The notes: a model not told the origin generated them from the letters alone. A DNA stretch of 47,018 nt from Tannerella sp. (GCA_031277335.1 JAITMM010000152.1:1-47018), one strand, 5' to 3'. Shown: positions 17,878 through 25,771, counted from the first letter of the stretch. Program-made: numbers and translations.

Positions 17878-18501
17878 TTATTGTTTCTTAAAAAGTAAAT
17901 AATTATTTTTTTCGTTATAGTACAATTCCAATTCGTTGTCTTTTAAAACAAATAATGTAACCTGAGGAAAAACTGTCCACCAGAAATTTCCGTCACCAAT
18001 TTCGCCAATTTTAGTTCCTCCAAAGTCGCGGGATATTTCCATTTGATTGGTTTCATAATCTGCCTTATAGTAGCCACGCATTTCATTTGTAGATGAATGA
18101 GTATAAAAAACCCCGTCTTTGTCAAACAAGAGTATATAACATTCAAACCATGGTCTGAAACAAAAATCACAATTCTTTGGCTCAGGTTCTCTTAATACAC
18201 CTGTTTGTGTATCAACAAAACCTACCAGCTTCCATATAATCCCAACCAATGGATTAGAAGAATCAAACTCCGCTGGTTCTTCAATCCAAATCGGTTCTCC
18301 GCCCCATTCTGTTGGCCCTTCAATGCCTACTGGACAGGCACAGCCTTCTGTTGGTTTTTCTACTTCCTCAGTCGATTCCTCAACCACCTCCGTCGGGTCT
18401 GTTACATCAATTATGGGTTTGTATTTCTCATCGCTACAACTTGCAATGAGAAAGAGTATTGCCCAAACTGTTATAATCCATTCAATTAAGTTTCGTTTCA
18501 T
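17878..18501 (-). CDS. small lipoprotein with Glu/Pro/Thr-rich linker and lipocalin-like C-terminus
   Basis: 207 residues from the ATG at 18499-18501; three more codons back to a TTG at 18510 are possible but unlikely. The signal ends LFLIASC (Cys22). Residues about 32-85 are a low-complexity linker built from PTE, EEPTE-like units and CACPVG. From about 87 the sequence LVGIIWKLVGFVDTQTG, CYILLFDKDGVFYTHSSTNE and LELYYNEKNNYLLFKK resembles the META/lipocalin-like lipoproteins common in Bacteroidales. No function is known for these; a surface or periplasmic binding role is a guess. A full promoter lies at 18563-18592. Confidence 0.7.
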   Translation of the reverse strand: MKRNLIEWIITVWAILFLIASCSDEKYKPIIDVTDPTEVVEESTEEVEKPTEGCACPVGIEGPTEWGGEPIWIEEPAEFDSSNPLVGIIWKLVGFVDTQTGVLREPEPKNCDFCFRPWFECYILLFDKDGVFYTHSSTNEMRGYYKADYETNQMEISRDFGGTKIGEIGDGNFWWTVFPQVTLFVLKDNELELYYNEKNNYLLFKKQ

Positions 18502-18562
18502 ATACGGCAATTAAAAAAATAATAAAATCTTAATTGGGTCAAAAGACATCTCCAATTCGCTG

Positions 18563-18592
18563 CAAAAATATAACATAATTTTCTTATTTCAA
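18563..18592 (-). promoter_or_regulatory. promoter of the 17878 lipoprotein gene
   Basis: On the minus strand TTG (18592-18590), 19 bp, then TATTTTTG (18570-18563) followed by CAGCG. Transcription should start near 18556, leaving a leader of about 55 bases. Confidence 0.65.
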
Positions 18593-18688
18593 CTATACAA
18601 AAGTATATTTTTTTCAAAATAAATGAAAAACCATACATTTGTATTATTCATTTTTGCAAAAAAGCGGTCGACCGTAAAATGAAATGAC

Positions 18689-18696
18689 TATATTTG
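18689..18696 (+). promoter_or_regulatory. -7 box upstream of the broken LuxR-type gene
   Basis: TATATTTG followed by CAAG, 20 bases before the ATG at 18717. No clear TTG lies at the -33 position. Its presence suggests that the HTH gene was once, or still is, transcribed. Confidence 0.45.
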
Positions 18697-18716
18697 CAAG
18701 CTAAATCAAGTTAAAA

Positions 18717-18957
18717 ATGGAAAATATGAATCAAATGGATATTTTTTCCCGCCGAAAAGTATTGCGGTGGAAGTACCGGCCGACAAAAGGAGATACTTAG
18801 CCTGTCGGAACAAGGATACAGGATGATGGAAATCGCAGATACATTGAGTATTTCTGTAAATACCGTCAAAGACCATAAACGGCAACTGTTTGACATATTG
18901 AATGTGGACAATATCATAGACGCCATCACGGTTGCCACCTTGTATCATTTGATATGA
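18717..18957 (+). pseudogene. LuxR/GerE-type HTH regulator interrupted by a 28-bp insertion
   Basis: An ATG at 18717 opens MENMNQMDIFSRR, then the frame shifts and stops at a TAG near 18797. The rest of a GerE/LuxR HTH lies in another frame to the TGA at 18955-18957: KEILSLSEQGYRMMEIAD, then TLSISVNTVKDHKRQLFDIL, then VDNIIDAITVATLYHLI. GCCGA occurs at 18751-18755 and again at 18779-18783. Taking out the 28 bases 18756-18783 joins the two frames exactly and yields a 70-residue HTH protein with the normal FSRRQKEIL start of the domain. As read, no start codon serves the HTH frame. LuxR-type domains bind DNA as dimers; this one lacks a receiver or sensor domain. A sequencing error is unlikely to add 28 bases. 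Confidence 0.7.
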
Positions 18958-19078
18958 CCGGAGGCCATGTCATAATCAATGATCCTCTGACCCGAAAAAG
19001 TAAAAAAACACAGTTTTTCATATCCGGCGTGAAATTTGTACTGTTGCGCTCTATCGATGGTTTTTAGGAATGTAATAT

Positions 19079-19109
19079 TTTGTCATTATCAAAAAATATA
19101 TTACCTTTG
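19079..19109 (+). promoter_or_regulatory. promoter of the DUF3467 gene
   Basis: TTTG (19079-19082), 19 bp, TACCTTTG (19102-19109): a full consensus match. Transcription should start near 19116, about 18 bases before the ATG. Confidence 0.75.
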
Positions 19110-19133
19110 TCGGTGAATTTTCAGTAAATATTA

Positions 19134-19445
19134 ATGGATAATAATCAAGTCTCAAACGAAATCCAGATTGAACTCACTGACGAAATCGCTCAGGGGGTTT
19201 ATTCAAACTTGGCGGTGATAGCGCATTCGTCGTCAGAATTTGTCATTGACTTCATCCGTATCCTGCCCGGAACGCCAAAAGCGAAAGTCAAAAGCCGCAT
19301 TATCCTGACGCCTGACAACGCCAAACGGCTCTTGATGGCGCTTCAGGACAATATCAAAATATTTGAAGATCAGACAAGGCACGGCAAAAACGTTCCCTTT
19401 GGAAATATGATTCCCCCGCTTGGCGGCGTACCGGGACAGGCTTGA
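19134..19445 (+). CDS. DUF3467 family protein
   Basis: 103 residues, single small domain. ELTDEIAQGVYSNLAVIAHS, then EFVIDFIRILPGTPKAKVKS, then RIILTPDNAKRLLMALQDNI are the family signature. The tail is Gly/Pro-rich (MIPPLGGVPG). DUF3467 is widespread in Bacteroidetes and other phyla, with no established function; the fold is predicted to be a small alpha/beta protein. The gene stands alone between a full promoter and a short hairpin with a T tract. Confidence 0.88.
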   Translation: MDNNQVSNEIQIELTDEIAQGVYSNLAVIAHSSSEFVIDFIRILPGTPKAKVKSRIILTPDNAKRLLMALQDNIKIFEDQTRHGKNVPFGNMIPPLGGVPGQA

Positions 19446-19457
19446 AGCTGCCTTTTT
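19438..19457 (+). terminator. possible weak terminator after DUF3467
   Basis: AGGC-TTGAAGCT-GCCT followed by a run of T, directly at the end of the DUF3467 gene. The stem is only 4 bp, so this is tentative. Confidence 0.35.
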
Positions 19458-19528
19458 TTGACAAATTAGGACTTTCTCTTTTTATCAACATTTTTTGTCA
19501 TTGAATCTATAGTGTTTTACGGCAGAGA

Positions 19529-20536
19529 TTATTGCCAGTCTATGTGATTTATCCTTCCATTCAGTTGTTTTATCCTTTCCATCAATTTGCCGAATGAAAT
19601 CGAATGGCCGTAAATCATGGTGCGTTGCATGGTTTCGTAGTCCTGCTGCCATTGGGCAAGACTGTTGTCGGGCGGAACTATTTGTATTGTTTGTGTCATA
19701 AGCGTTGCATAGTCAAAGTCTTTAAGGCCGATAAAGACACGGCGATGTTCTACGATTGAATCATACAATCTTTTGTTTTTTAATGCATTGTAAGCTATGG
19801 GCGTATCCATCATTTTCTCCAGATCGTACAAATGCCGCGACATCCGTTCTGTCCGTATCAATTCCTGAGGCCTTGCAAATTCTTCGTGCAAAAGACAGAT
19901 TTTTGCCCAAAATGTGCGTTCCGGCACAACAACATTTATTTCGAACGGTTTTTCTGTAAAATCTGCCTTCGGAAACACCTCGTCCATCATGGATTGAAGT
20001 TTAATCCGTTGCAGCGGCTCTCTCATGGAGCGCCCGCTGACTTCCACAATCACTTTGCGTTTGATATATTTAATTTCGTCGAAAAGTGATTGATATTCAA
20101 CTTCAATGATTTCCGGGTCTGTAGTCGTGACCGGTGTGATATTCACTTTTACAGAAAAATCGGCAGCGTTCAATCCGTTCGTTTCCAACTGATTTTTCAA
20201 ATCAACCTGCAATCTGTCCCTTACAAAAGAACAGGCGGCACGGCGCAGTTTATCGTTGATTTGGGTCTTCGACAACTTTCCGCCATAACCTAAAAAATCA
20301 CGGTATACGGCAATATCAATGTCTTCTGAAAAACGCTCAATCAAATGGTAGCATTTACTCAATGACGTGCCGCCCTTGAACGATAAACTCTCAGCGTAAG
20401 GCAATGAAAATAAGGCGCGAAGAACGGCTGTTACCCACCAGTCCTTTTCAATGATAACTGCTGAAAAACCAAGAGTATTGTGCGCCTCACGGTAAATCTC
20501 CAAACGTTCTTTTCTCGATAAACTATTTAGTATCAT
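19529..20536 (-). CDS. AbiEii-type nucleotidyltransferase toxin
   Basis: 335 residues from the ATG at 20534-20536; a longer frame to 20563 lies inside the antitoxin gene. AbiEii/MenT toxins are nucleotidyltransferases that block growth by modifying RNA, and act in phage abortive infection. Motif I is FKGGTSLSKCY (residues 53-63) and the metal-binding pair is Asp72/Asp74 in RFSEDIDIAV. WWVTAVLRALF (about 33-43) precedes them, as in the family. The start codon overlaps the antitoxin stop in the arrangement ATGA, so translation is probably coupled. Convergent with the DUF3467 gene. Confidence 0.88.
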   Translation of the reverse strand: MILNSLSRKERLEIYREAHNTLGFSAVIIEKDWWVTAVLRALFSLPYAESLSFKGGTSLSKCYHLIERFSEDIDIAVYRDFLGYGGKLSKTQINDKLRRAACSFVRDRLQVDLKNQLETNGLNAADFSVKVNITPVTTTDPEIIEVEYQSLFDEIKYIKRKVIVEVSGRSMREPLQRIKLQSMMDEVFPKADFTEKPFEINVVVPERTFWAKICLLHEEFARPQELIRTERMSRHLYDLEKMMDTPIAYNALKNKRLYDSIVEHRRVFIGLKDFDYATLMTQTIQIVPPDNSLAQWQQDYETMQRTMIYGHSISFGKLMERIKQLNGRINHIDWQ

Positions 20537-21141
20537 AAAGATAAAAGTAATTTGCGAATCCAAAGCGGCATTAATTGAAGGTCCGTTTCAAATTCCTGTT
20601 TTGTGATATCTGAAAAATGAGATTTTATAATATCCAATTGTTCGGCAGTGACTTTGCCATCACCAATTTCACGCAAGGCTGACACGATTAGCATGAGCAG
20701 TTTGGATTTGTAGGCCAAACTTCGAGCTTCGGAAGTGTGTTTGAACAAAATGCCTTTTCCCTTTCCCACAGTGATTCTACGGGGGGCACCATCAGTTATA
20801 AAAACGGCATTTGCAGGAACTTGTGTGGAAATGCCTAATAAATTAAGCGCATATTCACCTGTCGGTACAATGCGGATTTTATCGCGTTTGGCAATCCCGT
20901 ATGCTATTTCGTCAATAGAAGGTAACAGATAGTTGCTTTTTATGTATTTGTTTCGGTTGATTTTAGGATAATAGTAAATACCGTGCGCTATCCGTATCAG
21001 CAAGCCTGATTTTTGCAGTTTACCCAATGCCAAACGAATGGCATCGGATGTACCTAACGTGGCAAAATCATGAGGGAAAAACAATTTTCCACGCTTGCTT
21101 CTTTTTATCTTTCTTTTAATTTGATCCGCAGTACTTTCCAT
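20533..21141 (-). CDS. AbiEi/DUF6088-type antitoxin
   Basis: 202 residues. The first 80 residues form a winged-helix DNA-binding domain (RGKLFFPHDFATLGTSDAIR, then LALGKLQKSGLLIRIAHGIYYY). The rest (PTGEYALNLLGISTQVPANA, VFITDGAPRRITVG) is the C-terminal part that neutralises the toxin in AbiE systems. AbiEi proteins repress their own promoter by binding inverted repeats. An 11-bp perfect inverted repeat lies at 21161-21191, between the -7 box and the ATG, and is a fitting operator. The pair is a type IV toxin-antitoxin module: the antitoxin does not need to bind the toxin. Confidence 0.85.
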   Translation of the reverse strand: MESTADQIKRKIKRSKRGKLFFPHDFATLGTSDAIRLALGKLQKSGLLIRIAHGIYYYPKINRNKYIKSNYLLPSIDEIAYGIAKRDKIRIVPTGEYALNLLGISTQVPANAVFITDGAPRRITVGKGKGILFKHTSEARSLAYKSKLLMLIVSALREIGDGKVTAEQLDIIKSHFSDITKQEFETDLQLMPLWIRKLLLSL

Positions 21142-21160
21142 TTTAAGTTTAATCTTTATT

Positions 21161-21191
21161 CAGACACAAATTTATCATATATTTGTGTCTG
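21161..21191 (-). promoter_or_regulatory. 11-bp inverted repeat, candidate AbiEi operator
   Basis: CAGACACAAAT, a 9-base spacer (TTATCATAT), then ATTTGTGTCTG, a perfect 11-bp inverted repeat. It lies about 5-35 bases downstream of the expected start of the abiE transcript and 19 bases before the antitoxin ATG. It could be an AbiEi-binding site, or fold as a hairpin in the mRNA leader. Confidence 0.65.
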
Positions 21192-21203
21192 GTTTCGTGG
21201 CTG

Positions 21204-21211
21204 CAAAGATA
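21204..21211 (-). promoter_or_regulatory. -7 box of the abiE operon
   Basis: TATCTTTG on the minus strand, followed by CAGC. No clear -33 TTG was found at the usual spacing. It is directly upstream of the 11-bp inverted repeat. Confidence 0.55.
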
Positions 21212-21366
21212 GTGTTATTTTTGAAAATCTATCCCTGAAAAGTTTAAAATTTGCAATAATTTCCGTCACTTGCATCTGCGGACTTCTCAGGGGAACTAAA
21301 TATGCCGGTATATTTACCTTAATGTCAGGATAAGTGGCAAGTAAAAAAAGTTGTCGGTTTTGACGG

Positions 21367-21399
21367 TTTTGCAAAAAAATAGCTGTACTTTTGCAAAAG
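21367..21399 (+). promoter_or_regulatory. rpoN -7 box with two TTTTGCAAAA palindromes
   Basis: TACTTTTG at 21386-21393 is the only good -7 box before rpoN. It is partly covered by the perfect palindrome CTTTTGCAAAAG (21388-21399). A second TTTTGCAAAA lies at 21367-21376. The two centres are exactly 22 bp apart, two helical turns, so a dimeric repressor could bind both on the same face and cover the promoter. No regulator is known for this. Confidence 0.5.
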
Positions 21400-21419
21400 A
21401 TTTTATCGATTTTTTTAAA

Positions 21420-22877
21420 ATGCAACGGCAACAGTTATCTCAGAAGATTCAGCAGCGGATTTCTCCTCAGCAGATTCAGTATATCCGTCTGCTGGAGCTT
21501 CCTTTCCTCGAAATGGAAGACCGTGTCAAACAGGAACTGGAAGAAAATCCGGCGCTGGAAGAAGGGGTAGAAGCGCCTGACGGCGATGGTGACGACGGGG
21601 ATTTCGATATGGATGACTCTGAATATGACGATGATAGCTATACTGACATCTCGCTGGGCGATTACCGTTCGGAAGACGATATCCCGGACTACAAACTGAG
21701 CGAAATAAATAACAGGGCGGACAGGAGGGAAGAAATGCCGTTTTCGCTCGGACAGACGCTGACTGACTATCTTCTCGAACAGTTGGGATTGCGTGAACTG
21801 TCTGAACGTGACCGTAAAATAGGCGAATATATCATCGGAAATTTAGATGATGACGGATATCTGCGGCGTGACTTGCGTGCCATCACCGACGACCTGATTT
21901 TCAAGGCCGGTATCAACGTGACGGAAGCTGATATCAAACCTATCCTGTCTGTCATCAGGGACTTTGACCCGACAGGGATTGCTGCGCACGATCTGCGGGA
22001 ATGTTTGCTGCTCCAATTGAAGAAGAAGACGCAGACGACCAATGTCAAATTAGTGACTGAAATCATTACGTACAACTACGATGCATTTGTCAGGAAGCAT
22101 TATGATAAGATATTAAACAGGCTGAATATCAGTGAAGAAAAACTGAAAGAGATTCTTCCGGTGATTACTTCGCTGAACCCGAAACCGGGCGGTAGCTGGA
22201 GCAATGCGTCAGATATGACCATGCACCAGGTCACTCCCGATTTCATTGTCGAAGCCAACAACGACGAGTTGACGCTCACGTTGAATCAGCGCGGTATTCC
22301 CGATTTGCATATCAGCCGAGACTACAACGATATGCTGCACGATTACACGGGCAACAAAGCCAACCAGACGAGTGAGATGCGCGATGCCATCCTGTTTGTC
22401 AAGCAGAAACTCGATGCGGCGCAGTGGTTCATCGACGCCGTCAAGCAGCGTCAGGAAACGCTCCAGCGCACTATGGAAGCCATCGTCAGGCTACAGACAG
22501 ATTTCTTCCTGACAGGAGACGAATCTCTCCTTCGCCCGATGATACTTAAAGATGTGGCTGAGCGCGCCGGATATGACATTTCAACGTTATCGCGCGCCGG
22601 ACACGGCAAATATGTGCAGACCAATTTCGGGATTTATCCGTTGAAGTTCTTCTTCTCCGAATCGACACAGAATGACAGCGGCGACGAGATATCTACCCGT
22701 CAGGTCAAACAAATCCTGCTCGAAACAATCGAAGCGGAAGACAAGCGGAAACCTGTCAACGACGATACGCTGGCGGCATTGCTTAAAGAAAAAGGCTATG
22801 TAGTGGCGCGACGGACGATTGCCAAATACCGCGAACAAATGGGGATTCCGGTGGCGAGGATGAGAAAAGAATTGTAA
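21420..22877 (+). CDS. rpoN: RNA polymerase sigma-54 factor
   Basis: 485 residues from the ATG at 21420; the in-frame extension upstream crosses the promoter. Region I (residues 1-50, MQRQQLSQKIQQRISPQQIQ) is the Gln-rich activator-interacting part. An acidic stretch at about 55-100, rich in Asp, is region II. The core-binding and HTH domains follow, with LNPKPGGSW near 255. The RpoN box is ARRTIAKYREQMGI near the C-terminus. Sigma-54 needs bacterial enhancer-binding ATPases to open promoters; none is encoded in the window. It is followed at 60 bp by gcvH. Confidence 0.95.
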   Translation: MQRQQLSQKIQQRISPQQIQYIRLLELPFLEMEDRVKQELEENPALEEGVEAPDGDGDDGDFDMDDSEYDDDSYTDISLGDYRSEDDIPDYKLSEINNRADRREEMPFSLGQTLTDYLLEQLGLRELSERDRKIGEYIIGNLDDDGYLRRDLRAITDDLIFKAGINVTEADIKPILSVIRDFDPTGIAAHDLRECLLLQLKKKTQTTNVKLVTEIITYNYDAFVRKHYDKILNRLNISEEKLKEILPVITSLNPKPGGSWSNASDMTMHQVTPDFIVEANNDELTLTLNQRGIPDLHISRDYNDMLHDYTGNKANQTSEMRDAILFVKQKLDAAQWFIDAVKQRQETLQRTMEAIVRLQTDFFLTGDESLLRPMILKDVAERAGYDISTLSRAGHGKYVQTNFGIYPLKFFFSESTQNDSGDEISTRQVKQILLETIEAEDKRKPVNDDTLAALLKEKGYVVARRTIAKYREQMGIPVARMRKEL

Positions 22878-22909
22878 ATTCAAAGATTTAAAAATTCAAA
22901 GATTTAAAA
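22878..22909. repeat. 16-bp tandem repeat between rpoN and gcvH
   Basis: Two exact copies of ATTCAAAGATTTAAAA, directly after the rpoN stop. The core ATTCAAAGATTT also occurs in the repeat inside ispG (24708-24719), so this is probably a member of the same dispersed family. Confidence 0.6.
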
Positions 22910-22937
22910 TAAATCAATTTAATAAATAAAACGTAAT

Positions 22938-23318
22938 ATGAATTTTCCGAAAGAATTAAAGTACACCAGCGATCACGAATGGATACTGGTTCAAGGCGAA
23001 ACGGCACTTGTCGGCATCACCGACTATGCTCAAAGCCAGTTAGGCGAAGTTGTCTTTGTTGATATTCCAACAGAGGGCGAGACCGTATCGCAGGCTGAAG
23101 TCTTCGGCTCGATCGAAGCCGTCAAGACCGTCTCCGACCTGTTGATGCCCGTGACGGGGGAAATATTGGAAGTGAACCCGGCATTGGAAAGCCATCCCGA
23201 GTTAGTGAATCAGTCGCCTTATAATGAAGGATGGCTGATTAAAATCAGACCGGTTGACCCGTCGGAAACGGAATCGTTGATGTCCGATGAAGCATATAGT
23301 GAACTAATTGGAGAATAA
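22938..23318 (+). CDS. gcvH: glycine cleavage system H protein
   Basis: 126 residues, normal length. GcvH carries the aminomethyl group from GcvP to GcvT on a lipoyl-lysine. The lipoylation site is Lys63 in GSIEAVKTVSDL. Other signatures are YTSDHEWI near the N-terminus, GITDYAQSQLGEVVFVDIP, and NEGWLIKI. GcvP and GcvT are not in the window. It is followed after 12 bases by purE and then ispG; this order is seen in other Bacteroidales. Confidence 0.96.
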   Translation: MNFPKELKYTSDHEWILVQGETALVGITDYAQSQLGEVVFVDIPTEGETVSQAEVFGSIEAVKTVSDLLMPVTGEILEVNPALESHPELVNQSPYNEGWLIKIRPVDPSETESLMSDEAYSELIGE

Positions 23319-23330
23319 AAGATTAACAAC

Positions 23331-23840
23331 ATGATGAATCCTTTAGTAAGTATCATTATGGGCAGCACTTCCGACCTGCCTGTAATGGATAAGGCTGCCC
23401 AGTTTCTGGACGAGATGGAAATCCCGTTTGAGATGAATGCACTGTCGGCGCACCGCACGCCGGAAGACGTCGAGCGTTTTGCCCGCGAAGCACAACAGCG
23501 TGGTGTAAAGGTGATTATAGCAGCTGCAGGCATGGCTGCCCATCTTTGCGGCGTGATCGCCTCGATGACGACCATTCCGGTGATCGGCGTTCCTATCAAT
23601 GCGTCTCTACAGGGCATGGATGCGCTGCTGGCCATCGTACAGATGCCTCCCGGCATACCTGTGGCTACGGTCGGCATAAACGCCGCACTAAATGCGGCTA
23701 TTCTCTCGGCACAAATGCTTGCGTTGAGTGACGAAAAATTACAGGAGCAACTGATCGACTACAAAATGGAGTTGAAGACAAAAGTCGTCAAGGCAAATGA
23801 AGAATTGGCCAGGATAACATACAAGCACAAAACAAATTGA
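23331..23840 (+). CDS. purE: N5-carboxyaminoimidazole ribonucleotide mutase
   Basis: 169 residues. Class I PurE converts N5-CAIR to CAIR in purine synthesis. Motifs are IMGSTSDLPVMDKA (residues 9-22), ALSAHRTPE with the catalytic-loop His, VIIAAAGMAAHLCGV and PVIGVPINASLQGMDALL. The AAHL(P)G motif has Cys in place of the usual Pro. The start is the first of two adjacent ATG codons. Its stop overlaps the TTG start of ispG (TTGA). Confidence 0.95.
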   Translation: MMNPLVSIIMGSTSDLPVMDKAAQFLDEMEIPFEMNALSAHRTPEDVERFAREAQQRGVKVIIAAAGMAAHLCGVIASMTTIPVIGVPINASLQGMDALLAIVQMPPGIPVATVGINAALNAAILSAQMLALSDEKLQEQLIDYKMELKTKVVKANEELARITYKHKTN

Positions 23841-25738
23841 CACAGATTTACCGGCGTCGTCAGACATCAGTCGCTCAAATCGGCAACACGCCCGTGGGAG
23901 GCGACTTTCCGATACGCATACAGTCCATGGCCAATGTTTCGACTATGGATACTGATGCTGCTGTTGCACAGGCTATTCGGATGATTGAAGCCGGTGCCGA
24001 GTATATCCGGTTTGCGGCACAGGGCGAACGGGAAGCGCGCAATCTGGAGAACATTCACCGTCAACTGCGTGAAAAAGGATATCAAACGCCTTTAATCGTA
24101 GACGTGCATTTTAACCCGAAAGTGGCTGAAGCGGCAACCGGCATTGTCGAGAAGGTACGCATCAACCCTGGCAACTACACGAAGCAGACGGATCACGATG
24201 CCGATTCATGGGACGCCGAAATCAATAGAATCCGCGAACGGTTTATCCCTTTCCTTGATTTGTGTCGCCGTCACGGGACTGCCATCCGCATCGGCGTCAA
24301 TCACGGGTCGCTTTCGGAACGTATGATGCGGCGGTATGGCGATACGCCGGAAGGGATGGTGGAGTCGTGCATGGAGTTTCTGCGGATCTGTCGGGAACAG
24401 GCATTTGACGAAGTGGTCATCTCCATCAAGTCATCGAATACTGTCGTGATGGTGAAGACAATACGGCTGCTTGTGCATACGATGGAAGCCGAAGGGATGC
24501 ACTACCCGTTGCACCTGGGCGTGACCGAAGCCGGGAATGAGGAAGACGGACGCATCAAAAGCGCCATCGGGATAGGTTCTCTGCTGATTGACGGGATAGG
24601 CGATACGATACGGGTGTCATTGAGCGAACCGCCCGAAGCTGAACTGCCGGTGGCACGCAAAATCATTGATTATATACTTGAACGGGCAAAAATTCAAGGA
24701 TTCAAGGATTCAAAGATTTTGTCCACGAATTTCACGAATTTACACGAAAATACAATTCAAGATTCAAAGTTCGAGATTCAAGGTTCAAGGTTTAAGGTGT
24801 TGTCGGTAACGGATTTGGATTTCTCTCGCCCGGTACGCTCTGTCGGCGTGATTGGTGGGGCGAATCCTCCGGCTGTTATCTCCGACAGGCTCGATGGGGA
24901 TTTTTCCGTCGATTCAAGGTATATTCCTGATTTTCTTTATATAGGAGATGCGACAAAATATCCATCCGATACGGCAATCCCGTTATGGATTGATATTGAT
25001 CACTGGCAAAACCGGCCTAACACTTATCCTTATTTTCAATTAGCCGATTTGGACAAATTGAAGGCAACACAGGCGGATATGAAATTGTTGGAGATTGATG
25101 TGGCGGAACCGGACGATACATTGTTGGAAGTACTGCAACATGATAAGACAGTGGTAGTTGTGCTTAATTACACGCCTGTCCTGAGTGTATATTTAACCAG
25201 GATATTCGTCAGCCGTCTGATGGAGGCCGGATGCGATGTTCCCGTTATTTTGCGGTGCGATTACAGCGAAACAGACCCGGAAACGCTTCAAATCAAAGCG
25301 GCCATAGACTTCGGGGCGTTGCTGGTGGACGGAATCGGCAATGGAGTTTTTCTGTGCAATAAACAAATATCTCCCTGTATGACAGATATGTATATGTTCA
25401 GTATCCTGCAAGCAGCTCGTGTCCGTATCAGCAAGACGGACTACATCTCCTGCCCCGGCTGCGGACGCACGCTCTACGACCTCGAAACGACGGTCGCCCG
25501 CATCAAGCAGGCCACCTCGCACCTGAAAGGGCTGAAAATCGGCATTATGGGATGTATTGTCAACGGGCCGGGCGAAATGGCCGACGCCGATTACGGATAC
25601 GTCGGAGCAGGACAGGGCAGAATCAATCTGTATAAAAAGCATGAATGTGTGCTGAAAAATATACCCGAAGAAGATGCTGTGGAACAGCTTATTAATCTGA
25701 TTAAGGCGAATGGGGAATGGGGGGAAATATTCGTGTAA
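23837..25738 (+). CDS. ispG: 4-hydroxy-3-methylbut-2-enyl diphosphate synthase, three-domain type, carrying a repeat insertion
   Basis: 633 residues; start TTG at 23837 overlapping the purE stop. IspG reductively converts MEcPP to HMBPP in the MEP isoprenoid pathway. The TIM-barrel part is residues 1-280 (PIRIQSMANVSTMDT, VDVHFNPKVA, EKVRINPGNY, VVISIKSSNTVVMV). The Bacteroidetes-type middle domain follows to about 520. The C-terminal [4Fe-4S] part has ISCPGCGRTLYDLE and MGCIVNGPGEMADADYGYVG. In the linker between barrel and middle domain, about residues 285-320, the DNA is a string of ATTCAAGG-type repeats plus a GTCCACGAATTT...ACACGAA unit, read in frame. A second, inverted copy at the 3' end supplies the last codons and the TAA stop. 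All catalytic motifs remain, so the gene is probably active. Confidence 0.93.
   Translation: MTQIYRRRQTSVAQIGNTPVGGDFPIRIQSMANVSTMDTDAAVAQAIRMIEAGAEYIRFAAQGEREARNLENIHRQLREKGYQTPLIVDVHFNPKVAEAATGIVEKVRINPGNYTKQTDHDADSWDAEINRIRERFIPFLDLCRRHGTAIRIGVNHGSLSERMMRRYGDTPEGMVESCMEFLRICREQAFDEVVISIKSSNTVVMVKTIRLLVHTMEAEGMHYPLHLGVTEAGNEEDGRIKSAIGIGSLLIDGIGDTIRVSLSEPPEAELPVARKIIDYILERAKIQGFKDSKILSTNFTNLHENTIQDSKFEIQGSRFKVLSVTDLDFSRPVRSVGVIGGANPPAVISDRLDGDFSVDSRYIPDFLYIGDATKYPSDTAIPLWIDIDHWQNRPNTYPYFQLADLDKLKATQADMKLLEIDVAEPDDTLLEVLQHDKTVVVVLNYTPVLSVYLTRIFVSRLMEAGCDVPVILRCDYSETDPETLQIKAAIDFGALLVDGIGNGVFLCNKQISPCMTDMYMFSILQAARVRISKTDYISCPGCGRTLYDLETTVARIKQATSHLKGLKIGIMGCIVNGPGEMADADYGYVGAGQGRINLYKKHECVLKNIPEEDAVEQLINLIKANGEWGEIFV
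24692..24797. repeat. dispersed repeat inserted in frame in ispG
   Basis: ATTCAAGG (24692), ATTCAAGG (24700), ATTCAAAG (24708), then GTCCACGAATTTCACGAATT and TACACGAA (24721-24748), then ATTCAAG, ATTCAAAG and further variants to 24797. The unit ATTCAAAGATTTTG-GTCCACGAATTT-ACACGAA recurs inverted at 25729-25762. It encodes the linker residues IQGFKDSKILSTNF and onward, which are unlike other IspG linkers. Confidence 0.75.
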
Positions 25739-25762
25739 ATTCGTGGACCAATCTTTTGAATT
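25729..25762. repeat. second, inverted copy of the ispG repeat
   Basis: ATTCGTGTAAATTCGTGGAC (25729-25748) and CAATCTTTTGAATT (25749-25762). Its reverse complement, AATTCAAAAGATTG then GTCCACGAATTTACACGAAT, matches the unit at 24708-24748 apart from one missing 9-bp TCACGAATT unit. The ispG stop (25736-25738) lies inside it. Confidence 0.75.
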
Positions 25763-25771
25763 AAATAAATT

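Noticed and set aside
18706-18948. 80-codon minus-strand ORF
   Set aside because: It is the complement of the broken LuxR-type gene, whose HTH reads on the plus strand.
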